This document shows positions 20,327-29,143 of a stretch of DNA of 64,000 nucleotides, piece after piece. Below the pieces are notes generated by a model, which was given only the letters and a program-made list of their open reading frames with translations, did not search any database and was not told the origin of the DNA. Numbering within the stretch: position 1 is the first letter of the stretch; each line of letters opens with the position of its first letter. The position numbers and the translations under genes were made by a program. The stretch is from Psychrobacillus sp. FSL K6-2836. GTDB lineage: Bacteria; Bacillota; Bacilli; Bacillales_A; Planococcaceae. The DNA lies in the NCBI RefSeq assembly GCF_038003085.1, contig NZ_JBBOOM010000001.1, positions 372,001-436,000 of the forward strand, given 5' to 3'.

Positions 20327-21208
20327 ATGATTAAGTTTAAGACAATGGAGCATTTAACTTTTAAGGAAGCACACGAACTTTTTACAAGTGGGTTTGAAGG
20401 ATATTTTATTCCGATGAAGATGCCATTGGATGCTTTTATAGCTCGTTTTGGAAATGATAATCTATCAGCGGCAATGTCTGTTGTTATGTTTGATGAAGAT
20501 AGACCAATAGGATTTGTACTACAAGGCATTCGGGAAGTAAATGGTGAGAAAATCGCTTGGAATGGTGGTACTGGAATCATTCCAGAATACAGAGGAAAAA
20601 AACTAGGAACAACCCTAATTGAAAATGCTCTTGACCTGTTAAATCAGCAAAAAGTAAACATTGCTACATTAGAAGCTCTTTCCATTAATCAACCAGCTAT
20701 AAAACTATATGAGAAGGTTGGGTATAAAGTAATTGATACGCTGCATTTTTTTGAGGCAGAAGGTGTATTAAGGTATGATGAAAAAATTGCTAGTGAATTT
20801 GAATTGAAAAGAATACCTGCACTGCAAGCAGTAAATTCAAGTATTTTCCCAACTTTAGTACCATGACAAGTAGATCCTTCCATTACACCAAGAGCTGGTG
20901 GAGAGGCAATCATTGCAATGAAGGATAATGAAGTACTTGCCGCTTGTTTAGTAAAAGTAAAGCAACAATTTGGAAATGAATCTGAAGGCGTCACATTATT
21001 TCAAGCTTTTACTAACAATGAACATAAAAATGGAATACGCGCTCTTCAAGCTGCACTACAGGAAGGACTTCATTTTAATCTTTCTATTAAGAGAACTACT
21101 TATAATTTGGAAGACAAAATGAAAAATGTCCTTCCGCTTTTAAAAAATAATGGATTTAAAAGTACCGATATTTCACAAGTATTTATGACAAAGCAACTTA
21201 TAGATTAA
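20327..21208 (+). pseudogene. Two-domain GNAT acetyltransferase interrupted by an in-frame TGA
   Basis: First GNAT domain from the ATG at 20327 (AAGGGG upstream) has the acetyl-CoA motif GIIPEYRGKKLGTTL and NQPAIKLYEKVGYK. Reading continues in the same frame past a TGA at 20864-20866 into a second acetyltransferase-like domain (MKDNEVLAACLVK ... GFKSTDISQVF). The codon context (VP-stop-QVDPS) suggests a Trp TGG changed to TGA. Either only the first domain is made or the gene is dead; a sequencing error is the alternative. Confidence 0.75.
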
Positions 21209-21209
21209 C

Positions 21210-21256
21210 TTAAAAATACAGTTATCGGTATAAATTGGCGGTAGCTGTATTTTTGG
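21210..21256 (+). terminator. Terminator after the GNAT pseudogene
   Basis: AAAAATACAG...CTGTATTTTT stem. Confidence 0.75.
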
Positions 21257-21260
21257 GTTA

Positions 21261-21380
21261 ATGAAAACATATGCAAAAACTATGAATATGTCAGATGATG
21301 CTATTTACGATCAATTGATTTCTGAATACGCTGGAAAAATTCATACCTGAAGAAGCTCAATAAGCGATTGATAATATATA
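21261..21380 (+). pseudogene. Remnant of an Ltp-family (host cell surface-exposed lipoprotein) repeat
   Basis: Encodes YAKTMNMSDDAIYDQLISEY, the hallmark of Ltp repeat modules. An extra A in the A-run after GCTGG shifts the frame; restoring it gives GKFIPEEAQ followed by a stop and AIDNI, the usual end of the module. Only one short repeat remains. Confidence 0.65.
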
Positions 21381-21386
21381 GTTTGT

Positions 21387-21420
21387 AACCACCTTCCATT
21401 AATTTGGTTGGTGGTTTTTA
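21387..21420 (+). terminator. Plus-strand hairpin terminator
   Basis: AACCACC (21387-21393)/GGTGGTT (21410-21416) followed by TTTA. It overlaps the 3' end of the 54-residue minus-strand gene. Confidence 0.6.
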
Positions 21421-21563
21421 GCTTCTGTTTTATTTGTGATCTCACTTAATTTTATAATGCTATCCTCTTTATTAATTTGTGCCATTTCTTCTAAAGCACC
21501 AAGAATTAATTCTGGAGGATGTTCATCCAATAACTTATTAAGTAGTTCTTCGGTTCTACCCAT
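21399..21563 (-). CDS. 54-residue hypothetical protein, last gene of the SOS mutagenesis operon
   Basis: Reads MGRTEELLNKLLDEHPPELI..., acidic and helical, ATG at 21563, 12 nt after the yolD-like stop. The spacing and orientation fit a short final cistron often seen after yolD/uvrX. No family recognised. Confidence 0.55.
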   Translation of the reverse strand: MGRTEELLNKLLDEHPPELILGALEEMAQINKEDSIIKLSEITNKTEAKNHQPN

Positions 21564-21575
21564 TCTCACACTTCC

Positions 21576-21905
21576 CTAGTCCATAATTGTTACATCAACT
21601 ATTTCATCTAATTTTATTTGTATTAAAGAAAATGGATCTTCTAGTTCAATTACTCTTTTGTGCATATCCGCATTTTCTACAGTTCCTCTATTGTAAAGAA
21701 ATTCTCCATCTTTCCATCTCTTAATTTTAGTATCAGCTTTACTTTTAATGGATGCATTTAAAGTATGATGAATGGCATCATAATCCCATTCGTTTAATTC
21801 TGGTTTAGGTTCTTTTTTAATTTCCTGGTTATATACTTTCAACATTGTCATATGCTCTGTTAACATCATACCTTGCCATTTCATCATGCCTCGATCTCTA
21901 ATCAA
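21576..21905 (-). CDS. YolD-like family protein
   Basis: 109 residues. YolD-like proteins start IRDRGMMKWQGMMLTEH as here and contain a DPFSLIQI C-terminal strand. They are regularly encoded next to Y-family polymerase UvrX/YqjW, and the remains of such a gene lie directly upstream. The exact role in SOS mutagenesis is not established. The start is reached from a GGAGGG site that overlaps the end of the uvrX remnant. Intact, though its partner is dead. Confidence 0.85.
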   Translation of the reverse strand: MIRDRGMMKWQGMMLTEHMTMLKVYNQEIKKEPKPELNEWDYDAIHHTLNASIKSKADTKIKRWKDGEFLYNRGTVENADMHKRVIELEDPFSLIQIKLDEIVDVTIMD

Positions 21906-21916
21906 CCTAAACCCTC

Positions 21917-22480
21917 CTATTCTTTTTCTCCTCCAACTATTTTAGATCGCTTTACAGTAGTGCCCGCTGGTGTATAGGATACGGCTCTTAAAAGTGTAGC
22001 GGATCCGTATCGATTCCGGATATTGTCCATAGCAGCAGATAATTTTCGTGGAGTTCTAGCTCGTTGAAATCACTGTATACATGGACTCCTTCAGGAGGAA
22101 CATATTTGTGAAGTATTTCTGCGACTGCAATATTTATTTCAAGAAAATAACTCATTTTTGGCTCAAATAAACGGATATCAGGATGAATTGGTATCTCGTG
22201 CAATCTTGTGGATGCCGTCCTAACTCCAAAACGTTTTTCATTGCCGGGCTAGCTGCAAGAACAACACTTCATTTTTGATCAAAATTACCTACTATAGCAA
22301 TTGGAACAGTCCTTACATCTAAATAATGCAAAACAGCAATACAAGGACGCATAAAAACTCATCATCGATACAGGCAATTGATCGGTTATGCAGGGAGCTG
22401 TAATTGATCATCGTACTATTCGTAAAGTTCCTGGCGATGAGTGATGAGTTAATGAAATCAATAAATCCATAATCACTCAT
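21917..22480 (-). pseudogene. Decayed Y-family DNA polymerase (UvrX/YqjW-type)
   Basis: Pieces of the polymerase occur in order but in different frames: NRSIACID then SFYAS (N-terminal catalytic region), VPIAIVGNFDQK, VVLAASPAMK, LHEIPIHPDIRLFEPKMSYFL, KYVPPEGVHVYS, and finally NIRNRYGSATLLRAVSYTPAGTT..KRSKIVGG, the usual C-terminus. The middle (the palm-to-finger region after HVYS) is deleted and several frameshifts are present. No active lesion-bypass polymerase can be made. Confidence 0.85.
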
Positions 22481-22492
22481 AACATCTAGATG

Positions 22493-22618
22493 TCAATGAA
22501 CACACCAACCTGAACTATAGCCGACCGCCATTGCAATTTTTCTTATTGATAGCGAGTAATTTTTCCTAGAAATAAAATATTTAATGTATTCATAAATTTG
22601 CAATTGACGATTGTTCAT
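22493..22618 (-). pseudogene. LexA-like DNA-binding domain fragment, 41 residues
   Basis: Overlaps the upstream gene by ATGA. The 41 residues (MNNRQLQIYEYIKYFI...SIRKIAMAVGYSSGW) follow the LexA winged-helix pattern (RQ..IL.YI...[13 protein letters not shown]) and then hit a TGA. Probably a truncated LexA-type regulator of the uvrX operon, though a functional mini-repressor cannot be excluded. Confidence 0.6.
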
Positions 22619-22836
22619 ATAACCTCACGCTCCTTAAGGATGATAGGAACAAATGCGAGTACATTTTCAACTTTAAAAGTCCTTTTGGTATTTCGTAAAA
22701 AACAATATGCTTTAAATGTATTGCCCTCCACACTTAATACTTTAACCTTTCGTTTACTGATTTCACCGTTATTCTTCATGTAAATCATTTCGACTATTTG
22801 ATTATTTTGCATGGACTTCAAAATACTTATAAGCAC
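22615..22836 (-). CDS. Small WYL-like protein, first gene of the SOS mutagenesis operon
   Basis: 73 residues, GTG start (the overlapping ATG runs into a stop) with AGGAGGGGGG upstream. The body VEMIYMKNNGEISKRKVKVLSVEGN..KAYCFLRNTKRTF resembles the beta-barrel of WYL/Sm-like ligand-binding domains found in small proteins beside uvrX/yolD. Function unknown. Preceded by a LexA-box promoter. Confidence 0.65.
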   Translation of the reverse strand: MLISILKSMQNNQIVEMIYMKNNGEISKRKVKVLSVEGNTFKAYCFLRNTKRTFKVENVLAFVPIILKEREVI

Positions 22837-22860
22837 ATTCGTTCCCCCCTCCTTTCGATT

Positions 22861-22889
22861 AGTATACGAACAATAGTTCTATTTTACAA
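22861..22889 (-). promoter_or_regulatory. SOS promoter of the uvrX-yolD operon
   Basis: Minus-strand TTGTAA (22884-22889), 17-bp spacer, TATACT (22861-22866). A LexA box lies in the spacer. Confidence 0.8.
22867..22880. promoter_or_regulatory. LexA (DinR) box
   Basis: CGAACAATAGTTCT, one base from the perfect CGAAC-N4-GTTCG palindrome, between -35 and -10. Confidence 0.85.
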
Positions 22890-22908
22890 CTAGTAATTTT
22901 TGGGCAAA

Positions 22909-22936
22909 TAAAAAAGCACCTTAATTTAGGTGCTGA
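22909..22936 (-). terminator. Terminator of the 108-residue gene
   Basis: AGCACCT/AGGTGCT stem followed by TTTTTTATTT on the minus strand. Confidence 0.85.
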
Positions 22937-22969
22937 TATAAAGACTTTAAGCATTATTTCCGTGTATTA

Positions 22970-23296
22970 TTAAATATTACATAAATGTTTAATGAGTGAA
23001 AAATAGTAAACTTGATTAACAGTAATTGCACTTGCTTCCTTACTAATTGAGTCACCATTCTCTCTCCTTAAATACAAAGGGTATATATTTTTAAACACCT
23101 TGTAATTTAATTTTCTTGGTGTAGAGATTTGACTTGAGGGCTGATGATGTATTGCTTTATCTATATAGATAATATCGCCTGTTGTAGACGCCAAAAACCA
23201 AACAGGTATCTTTTTTGTTTTTGGTACTGTGGGAAACTCCATTTGATTTTCTTTTAATTTACTTACTATCATACTCCACGCTTCTACTGCATCCAT
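22970..23296 (-). CDS. Hypothetical protein, 108 residues
   Basis: ATG at 23296 follows GAGGGGGAAAATT. No family recognised. It starts MDAVEAWSMIVSKLKENQMEFPTV, then KKIPVWFLASTTGDIIYIDKAI, a two-strand pattern, and ends in a Lys/Ile-rich tail. No signal peptide or membrane segment. It has its own terminator and lies between two decayed genes. Confidence 0.55.
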   Translation of the reverse strand: MDAVEAWSMIVSKLKENQMEFPTVPKTKKIPVWFLASTTGDIIYIDKAIHHQPSSQISTPRKLNYKVFKNIYPLYLRRENGDSISKEASAITVNQVYYFSLIKHLCNI

Positions 23297-23360
23297 AATT
23301 TTCCCCCTCATTATAGTTTCAAAGCACTTACATTTATTAACATTGTACATTAAATGCAAA

Positions 23361-23391
23361 ATAAAAAAAGCCCCACTCACATGAGCAGGGC
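23361..23391 (-). terminator. Terminator of the amidase pseudogene
   Basis: GCCCTGCTC/GAGTGGGGC stem followed by seven T on the minus strand. Confidence 0.8.
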
Positions 23392-23401
23392 AATGATAAA
23401 A

Positions 23402-23925
23402 TTATTTGGTCTCGTCAATCAAATATGTCAACCATCCATACTTAACTTTAATCTTAGATTGAGCATCTTGTGCAGCCTCTTTTGTTTCAAACATTCCTGT
23501 GTATATTTGATATGAAGGATCTAATTTAGTTGAATCGCTGCCTAATAGATTGTCCATCCAAAATCTTTCCTTATCTTATCCAGGGCATCAGCAAGCTCTG
23601 GCGACCGGAAATGTTCCTGTTTTAATTCGGAAAATACCTTTTGTGTCCTTCAGCTGTTCCCCTCGCATTACCCATTGCATCAAAGTGAATGGAAATATAT
23701 GCATCTGCATCTATAGAGTTAGAGTTTGCTAGGTTTGTTCTAGCAACCAAAGAAGTGTCTGTATCAGTAGGGGGCAACTAGCAAAGTATTAAAACCGATA
23801 TATTTAAGATGTTCATACATGAACTTTACTACTGCTCTATTAAACTCATTTTCTTTGAATACTCGTTCTAATTCAGGAACTACAAGATTACGTTTCGAAA
23901 TAAGTAAATCTTCTGCATTTGCCAT
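23402..23925 (-). pseudogene. N-acetylmuramoyl-L-alanine amidase (Amidase_3 plus SPOR repeats), frameshifted
   Basis: Minus-strand pieces: VPELERVFKENEFNRAVVKF, GFNTLLVAP, then after a shift in a C-run (about 23771) TDTDTSLVARTNLANS and DAYISIHFDAMGN with a catalytic-core His. Then, in changing frames, two SPOR-like repeats (KTGTFPVA..LADALDKIRK and YQIYTGMFETKEAAQDAQ). The layout is that of CwlC-type spore-lytic amidases. At least three disruptions; the N-terminal zinc motif is not evident. Confidence 0.75.
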
Positions 23926-24057
23926 TATTTCACTTCATCTCGTGGTTCCACGGATCTACGCAAATTACATCAGGCGTATATGTCCATGTTTCCAAGTAGA
24001 TTGCTGCATGTTCAATTGATAAGTTTGATGATTACATGAAAGAAATTGAATAATTTC

Positions 24058-24106
24058 GAGGTAGAAATGTGGTAGCATTTTAAATCCTTACCACGAACCT
24101 CTTTTT
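24058..24106 (+). terminator. Plus-strand two-part hairpin with T-run
   Basis: GAGGT/ACCTC outer and GTGGTA/TACCAC inner stems, then TTTTT. No plus-strand gene precedes it; it may insulate glnA or be the end of a lost gene. Confidence 0.55.
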
Positions 24107-24114
24107 ACAACAAA

Positions 24115-24150
24115 TAAAAAAGCGTTGGAAGCTAAGAGCCCCAACGCTTT
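24115..24150 (-). terminator. glnA terminator
   Basis: AGCGTTGG/CCAACGCT stem followed on the minus strand by TTTTTTATTT. Confidence 0.9.
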
Positions 24151-24155
24151 TACTA

Positions 24156-25490
24156 TTAATACATTTTTAGATATTGTTCACGTTCCCATGGGTGTACAGT
24201 CGTACGGAACATATCCCATTCAATTTCTTTCGCTTCTACGAAGTTTGCATAGATATGCTCACCAAGTGCCCCACGAATAATTTCACTTTTACCTAATTCT
24301 TGTACGGCAGCATGTAAAGTTGGCGGTAGGTTATGAATGCCGTTTTCGATGCGCTCTTCTTCAGTCATTACGTAAATATTACGGTCCACTGCTGGTGGTG
24401 GAGTTAGTTTATTTTTAATACCATCTAAACCAGCTTGTAGAATTACTGCCATCGCAAGATATGGATTGGCTGCCGGATCTACTGAGCGAACTTCAACACG
24501 TGTACTTACACCTCTTGAAGAAGGAATACGAATTAATGGACTTCTGTTTTGTCCTGACCATGCCACATAACAAGGAGCTTCGTATCCAGGTACTAGGCGT
24601 TTATATGAGTTAACTAATGGATTTGTAATTGCAGTAAAGCTTTGTACATGCTTCAATACGCCAGCCATAAATTGCATTGCTGTTTCACTTAAGCCGATTT
24701 CTGCTGATTCATCATAAAATGCATTTTCTTTCCCTTTAAATAAAGATACATTAAAGTGCATTCCTGAACCGTTTACGCCAAATAGTGGTTTCGGCATGAA
24801 TGTCGCATGTAAACCATGTTTACGAGCAATTGTTTTTACTACAAGTTTGAACGTTTGAATATTATCACACGCTGTTACTGCATCTGCATATTTAAAGTCA
24901 ATTTCATGTTGACCTGGAGCAACCTCATGGTGAGATGCTTCAATTTCAAAGCCCATTTCTTCTAGCTCGAGAACGATATCGCGACGGCAGTTTTCCCCTA
25001 AATCCATTGGTGCTAAGTCAAAGTAGCCACCATGGTCATTCAGTTCAAGTGTTGGCTCCCCTTGAGCATCTAATTTAAATAAGAAAAATTCAGGTTCAGG
25101 TCCTAAGTTAAAGCTAGTAAATCCTAACTCTTCCATTTCTTTTAGGATACGTTTTAAATTATTACGGGGATCTCCTGCAAAAGGAGTTCCATCTGCTTTA
25201 TTTACGTCACAGATTAGACGAGCCACTTTCCCTTTACCCGTAATCCAAGGGAACACTACCCATGTATTTAAATCAGGTACTAAGTACATATCTGATTCTT
25301 CAATTCGTACAAAACCTTCGATAGAAGATCCGTCGAACATCATTTTGTTATCGAGAGCTTTATCGAGCTGACTCACTGGAATTTCTACATTTTTAATCGT
25401 ACCTAGTATGTCTGTAAACTGAAGACGTATAAAATTCACCTCATGCTCTTGAACGAACTTTTTAATATCCTCTTTTGTATACTTGCTCAT
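24156..25490 (-). CDS. glnA: Glutamine synthetase, type I-alpha
   Basis: 444 residues, the short form without the adenylylation insert. Seen: FDGSSIEGF, metal ligands in [19 protein letters not shown], the phosphate loop [32 protein letters not shown] and [14 protein letters not shown]. It makes glutamine from glutamate, ammonia and ATP, and in Bacillus the feedback-inhibited enzyme signals to GlnR and TnrA. Forty nucleotides downstream of glnR in one operon. Confidence 0.98.
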   Translation of the reverse strand: MSKYTKEDIKKFVQEHEVNFIRLQFTDILGTIKNVEIPVSQLDKALDNKMMFDGSSIEGFVRIEESDMYLVPDLNTWVVFPWITGKGKVARLICDVNKADGTPFAGDPRNNLKRILKEMEELGFTSFNLGPEPEFFLFKLDAQGEPTLELNDHGGYFDLAPMDLGENCRRDIVLELEEMGFEIEASHHEVAPGQHEIDFKYADAVTACDNIQTFKLVVKTIARKHGLHATFMPKPLFGVNGSGMHFNVSLFKGKENAFYDESAEIGLSETAMQFMAGVLKHVQSFTAITNPLVNSYKRLVPGYEAPCYVAWSGQNRSPLIRIPSSRGVSTRVEVRSVDPAANPYLAMAVILQAGLDGIKNKLTPPPAVDRNIYVMTEEERIENGIHNLPPTLHAAVQELGKSEIIRGALGEHIYANFVEAKEIEWDMFRTTVHPWEREQYLKMY

Positions 25491-25530
25491 TGTTTCACTC
25501 TCCTAGTTAATTAATGTATATGAACCTCGA

Positions 25531-25917
25531 TTATCTAAAGAATCGAGATAGGTCCCCTTGTCGCAGAGAAGCTCGTTGTTGTCTTTGAGCTAAATGCATT
25601 TCTTCTTTTACTATTGCACGTAGTTCTCTGTCCGAAATTACTTGTCGAACTTCTTTTGAAGTAATTGGACTGTTTTTCATTTCAAAAATCTGCTTGATTC
25701 CCGCAATATTAACACCTGTTTTCAATAAATCTTTAATCTCTAATAATATATCAATATCATCTAATGAAAACATGCGCTGTTTACCTTCAGTACGTGCAGG
25801 GTGAACCAGTTCTTGCTCTTCATAGTAACGAATTTGCCTTGCAGTCAAACCAGTAAGCTGCATGACAATATTCATAGAAAGTAATGGCATTGAACGTCTC
25901 CATTCCTTTTCCATCAC
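25531..25917 (-). CDS. glnR: MerR-family nitrogen repressor GlnR
   Basis: 128 residues. Winged-helix MerR domain (MNIVMQLTGLTARQIRYYEEQELVHPARTEGKQRMFS), dimerisation helix, and the short C-terminal tail ending RQGDLSRFFR, which in Bacillus GlnR mediates control by feedback-inhibited glutamine synthetase. The first or second ATG could be the start. Controls its own operon through two operators just upstream. Confidence 0.95.
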   Translation of the reverse strand: MMEKEWRRSMPLLSMNIVMQLTGLTARQIRYYEEQELVHPARTEGKQRMFSLDDIDILLEIKDLLKTGVNIAGIKQIFEMKNSPITSKEVRQVISDRELRAIVKEEMHLAQRQQRASLRQGDLSRFFR

Positions 25918-25943
25918 TGCACCTCCTAGTAGGTTATATAAAT

Positions 25944-25972
25944 AGTATATGTTATGTTAGTTAACATGTCAA
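25944..25972 (-). promoter_or_regulatory. glnRA promoter
   Basis: Minus-strand TTGACA (25967-25972), 17-bp spacer, TATACT (25944-25949). The spacer is exactly one GlnR operator. Confidence 0.9.
25950..25966. promoter_or_regulatory. GlnR operator 1
   Basis: TGTTA-N7-TAACA, perfect match to the GlnR/TnrA consensus, filling the promoter spacer. Confidence 0.9.
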
Positions 25973-25977
25973 CATCA

Positions 25978-25994
25978 TGTTAGGAAAACTAACA
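25978..25994. promoter_or_regulatory. GlnR operator 2
   Basis: TGTTA-GGAAAAC-TAACA, second perfect match, centred 28 bp upstream of operator 1. Confidence 0.9.
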
Positions 25995-26051
25995 GCTATT
26001 TTTCGGAAAATTAAAACCATTCCTTATAACTCAGAAATGGTTCTACACTTC

Positions 26052-27302
26052 TTATTTGTTGAATGTTTGTACAGCTCCTAAAATAGCATATTTTACATGC
26101 TCATAAGTTAATCCACCTTGGATAAAAGCTGTATAAGGAGGACGGATTGGTCCATCAGCTGTTAACTCCATACTAGATCCTTGCACAAATGTACCTGCAG
26201 CCATTATGACGTCGTCGGAATAGCCAGGCATATAAGCTGGCTCTGGCATAAACTGGGCATTTACAGGGGAGTGCATTTGTATCGCCTTGCAAAACTGAAT
26301 CATTTGATCGGCTGTTTGGAAAGATACGGATTGTATTAAATCTGTACGAGGCTCGGCATAGTGTGGTTCAGTATTCATACCTACCTCTTCCAGTAAAGCC
26401 GAAGTGAAGATAGCTCCCTTCACTGCCTGAGATACGACGTGCGGCGCAAGGAAGAACCCCTGATACATATCCATTAATGCATGCAATGAGGCACCTGCCT
26501 CTGCTCCTATACCCGGAGAAGTCATTCGGTAAGCACATTTAGTAACAAATTCTTCTTTTCCCGCAATATAGCCACCTATTTTAGCAAGACCACCACCAGG
26601 ATTTTTAATCAGAGAGCCTGCCATTAAATCTGCCCCAACATCCGTTGGCTCCAATTCTTCCACAAATTCTCCATAACAATTGTCCACAAAAATAATAGCA
26701 TCCTCTTTTATACTTCTAATTTCGATAACCATTTGCTTTATCTGTTCTATTGTAAAGGAAGGACGTACTGCATAACCCTTCGAACGTTGAATAGCAATTA
26801 CTTTCGTATTACTTTTCACAGAGCTTCTGACAGCATCCCAGTTGATAGCACCAGTTTCCAATAGATCTACATGATTATACGTAATACCGAAGTCAGCAAG
26901 AGACCCTGTATCTTCTTCTCCTCCACTTACAATCGATTGCAAAGTGTCATAAGGTTTGCCCGTTATATATAGTAATTCGTCATTTGGTCTTAATACACCG
27001 AACAGACTAATAGAAATCGCATGTGTTCCTGAAATAATTTGAGGACGCACAAGTGCTGTCTCTGAACCAAATGTCGTCGCATATACTTTTTCCAATGTAT
27101 CTCTACCTTCATCATCATAGCCATATCCAAATGACGGATGAAAATGATGGTCACTAACTCCGTGATTCTTAAAGGCTTGAATTACTTTTTGTTGATTTAA
27201 AAAAGCAATTTTTTCAACACGTTTGTGATGTTGAGTTATTTTGGTTTCAACCTGCTCTGCAAGATTCAATACTTCTTTCGATAATGTTGTTGTAAATGTC
27301 AT
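26052..27302 (-). CDS. ynbB: YnbB, PLP-dependent Cys/Met lyase-like (aluminium-resistance family)
   Basis: About 416 residues of the methionine gamma-lyase-like family, PLP fold type I. Visible: FHPSFGYGYDDEGRDTLEKV N-terminal signature, cofactor Asp in FVDNCYGEF, Schiff-base Lys in AGSLIKNPGGGLAK, and QGSSMELTADGP near the end. Function in vivo is unsettled; old annotations cite aluminium resistance. The ATG at 27302 (TTAGGAGA 8 nt upstream) is preferred to an earlier in-frame start. Located upstream of glnR as in B. subtilis. Confidence 0.9.
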   Translation of the reverse strand: MTFTTTLSKEVLNLAEQVETKITQHHKRVEKIAFLNQQKVIQAFKNHGVSDHHFHPSFGYGYDDEGRDTLEKVYATTFGSETALVRPQIISGTHAISISLFGVLRPNDELLYITGKPYDTLQSIVSGGEEDTGSLADFGITYNHVDLLETGAINWDAVRSSVKSNTKVIAIQRSKGYAVRPSFTIEQIKQMVIEIRSIKEDAIIFVDNCYGEFVEELEPTDVGADLMAGSLIKNPGGGLAKIGGYIAGKEEFVTKCAYRMTSPGIGAEAGASLHALMDMYQGFFLAPHVVSQAVKGAIFTSALLEEVGMNTEPHYAEPRTDLIQSVSFQTADQMIQFCKAIQMHSPVNAQFMPEPAYMPGYSDDVIMAAGTFVQGSSMELTADGPIRPPYTAFIQGGLTYEHVKYAILGAVQTFNK

Positions 27303-27377
27303 GTTATATTCTCCTAATTTCAAATTACAAATAGAAAAGACTAATCTCAATAAATGAAATTAGCCCCTTGTCTATTA

Positions 27378-27545
27378 TCAAATACGCCTCGGCGTATTTA
27401 CGCCCAGATTTCATCGAGCTCGCTCGATAAATTCCTCTAAAATCTGTGGCATCCGCCCGAGGTTTGGGCCAACAGGACGTTGGTCACTCAGGCGTTGCCG
27501 CAGGATGCGGCGAACTTAGCCAGAGTTCCCCTTTATCCAGAAAAG
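27378..27545 (-). repeat. GC-rich multi-hairpin intergenic element
   Basis: Much richer in G and C than its surroundings. Minus-strand stems in order: GCCGCA-TCC-TGCGGC, CCAAC/GTTGG, ATCGAG/CTCGAT, and AAATACGCC-TC-GGCGTATTT (27380-27399). It looks like a dispersed repeat of the type seen in Planococcaceae intergenic regions or a structured RNA. No protein coding. Confidence 0.65.
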
Positions 27546-27563
27546 AATTTTTACTGAATAAAG

Positions 27564-27863
27564 TTAAAACTGTAGCTCACCATTCCAGTCCATCATACCT
27601 CCAGCAATATTTGTTACGTCATATCCATTTTCCTCTAGAATTTCACAGGCCATCGCACTACGACCACCTACTTTACATACTATGTAGTGAGGAATTGATT
27701 TGTCGAGTTGATCCATGTTGCTCTCGATTTGACCTAGCGCGATATGTTTAGCTCCAGGTATAATCCCAGTTGCTACTTCTTCACTTTCACGCACATCGAT
27801 GACACTGATTTCTTCTCCAGCATCGATTTTTTGTAAAAGTTGTTCTGTTGTAATAATATTCAT
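27564..27863 (-). CDS. Single-domain rhodanese-like sulfurtransferase
   Basis: 99 residues. The rhodanese fold with IDVRESEEVATGIIPGAKHI and the active-site loop VCKVGGRSAMA, where Cys carries persulfide. Cytoplasmic, no signal. Sulfur donor/acceptor unknown. Seventy-five bases downstream of hfq. Confidence 0.9.
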   Translation of the reverse strand: MNIITTEQLLQKIDAGEEISVIDVRESEEVATGIIPGAKHIALGQIESNMDQLDKSIPHYIVCKVGGRSAMACEILEENGYDVTNIAGGMMDWNGELQF

Positions 27864-27937
27864 GTTAAACTCTCCCGCTTCTGTGTTTATTCTATAAAAT
27901 CATAATAGGAGCATGTCCATCTGTCAAACTATCCATA

Positions 27938-28159
27938 TTATTCTTCTGTTAGCTTAACTGGTTTAGAAGGAGCAAATGTGGAAATTGCATGCTTATAGAT
28001 TAACTGCTGCTTTCCATCCGATTCAAACAGGACGGTAAAGTTATCGTAAGACTTTACTAACCCCTTAAGCTGGAAGCCATTCAATAAAAATACCGTTACA
28101 AAAATATCGTTTTTTCTAAGCTGATTTAAATATAAATCTTGAATATTCATAGGTTTCAT
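27938..28159 (-). CDS. hfq: RNA-binding protein Hfq
   Basis: About 73 residues from the ATG at 28159 ([16 protein letters not shown], matching the usual Hfq start; earlier in-frame codons lack a ribosome site). Sm1 motif [15 protein letters not shown] and Sm2 motif YKHAIST with the Tyr-Lys-His RNA pocket are present. No long C-terminal tail, as usual in Gram-positives. Directly after miaA. Confidence 0.96.
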   Translation of the reverse strand: MKPMNIQDLYLNQLRKNDIFVTVFLLNGFQLKGLVKSYDNFTVLFESDGKQQLIYKHAISTFAPSKPVKLTEE

Positions 28160-28222
28160 CCCAATACCCCCATTATACAATTTGCATGTTAAAACATACT
28201 ACCTTTTTAATATTCGCTTTAA

Positions 28223-29143
28223 TTATTCATTTTCCTGCCTAAATTCATTAATTTCTTTTATTATCTTTTTAGTATCAGTAAACGGATTATACCAATGGAT
28301 GTCCATTTTGTTTCTAAAATACGTTAATTGCCTTTTGGCATACCTTCTGGAGTTTTGCTTTAGTTGTTCAATTGCATCTTCGAAAGAAACATGACCATCC
28401 AAATAGGCATATATTTCTTTATAGCCTATTGCTTGGATCGATTGAACATCTCTAATGCCTTTACTATTTAGTGTTTTCACTTCTTCTAAAAGACCTTTTT
28501 CTAGCATTATGTCTACTCGTTGATTGATGCGATTATATAACTGCTCACGATCAATGGACAGACCAATAATGTAATGATGATATACTTCTTCATGTCCTTG
28601 GTTTTGTTCTATTTCATTCTTTTGTTTCCCTGTTAGCTCTACTCGCTCGATTGCGCGGATCACACGCTGGACATTATTCGGGTGTATTTCCTTTGCCGCC
28701 TCTGGATCCAGCGAATGCAAAAGTTCAAATAAATTATCAGGAGACATTTTTTCTAACTCCGCAAGTCTATTTTCATCACGATTCGGTTGTTCCGTAAATC
28801 GAAAGTCATACAGTACAGATTGAATATAAAGACCTGTTCCTCCGACGATAATTGGGAGTTTACCCTTTAACGTAATCTCTTCAATTTTACCTCGAACGAG
28901 CTTTTGATACTCCGCAACAGAAAAGCTCTCATATGGTTCCTTAATATCTAGTAGATGGTGAGGGATACCTTCCATTTCTTCTGTGGTAATCTTTGCAGTT
29001 CCAATATGGAGCTCTCGATACACCTGCATCGAGTCTCCATTTATAATTTCTCCATTAAATGCTTTAGCCAATTGAATACTTAAAGCTGTTTTACCAACAG
29101 CAGTAGGTCCGACTATAGCAATTACGTTTGCTGTTTTATGCAT
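28223..29143 (-). CDS. miaA: tRNA dimethylallyltransferase MiaA
   Basis: 306 residues. P-loop [11 protein letters not shown], the substrate motif [27 protein letters not shown], and QAIGYKEI. Adds a dimethylallyl group to A37 of tRNAs reading UNN codons, aiding frame maintenance. Overlaps the hydrolase gene upstream by 8 nt; miaA-hfq order is conserved widely. Confidence 0.97.
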   Translation of the reverse strand: MHKTANVIAIVGPTAVGKTALSIQLAKAFNGEIINGDSMQVYRELHIGTAKITTEEMEGIPHHLLDIKEPYESFSVAEYQKLVRGKIEEITLKGKLPIIVGGTGLYIQSVLYDFRFTEQPNRDENRLAELEKMSPDNLFELLHSLDPEAAKEIHPNNVQRVIRAIERVELTGKQKNEIEQNQGHEEVYHHYIIGLSIDREQLYNRINQRVDIMLEKGLLEEVKTLNSKGIRDVQSIQAIGYKEIYAYLDGHVSFEDAIEQLKQNSRRYAKRQLTYFRNKMDIHWYNPFTDTKKIIKEINEFRQENE

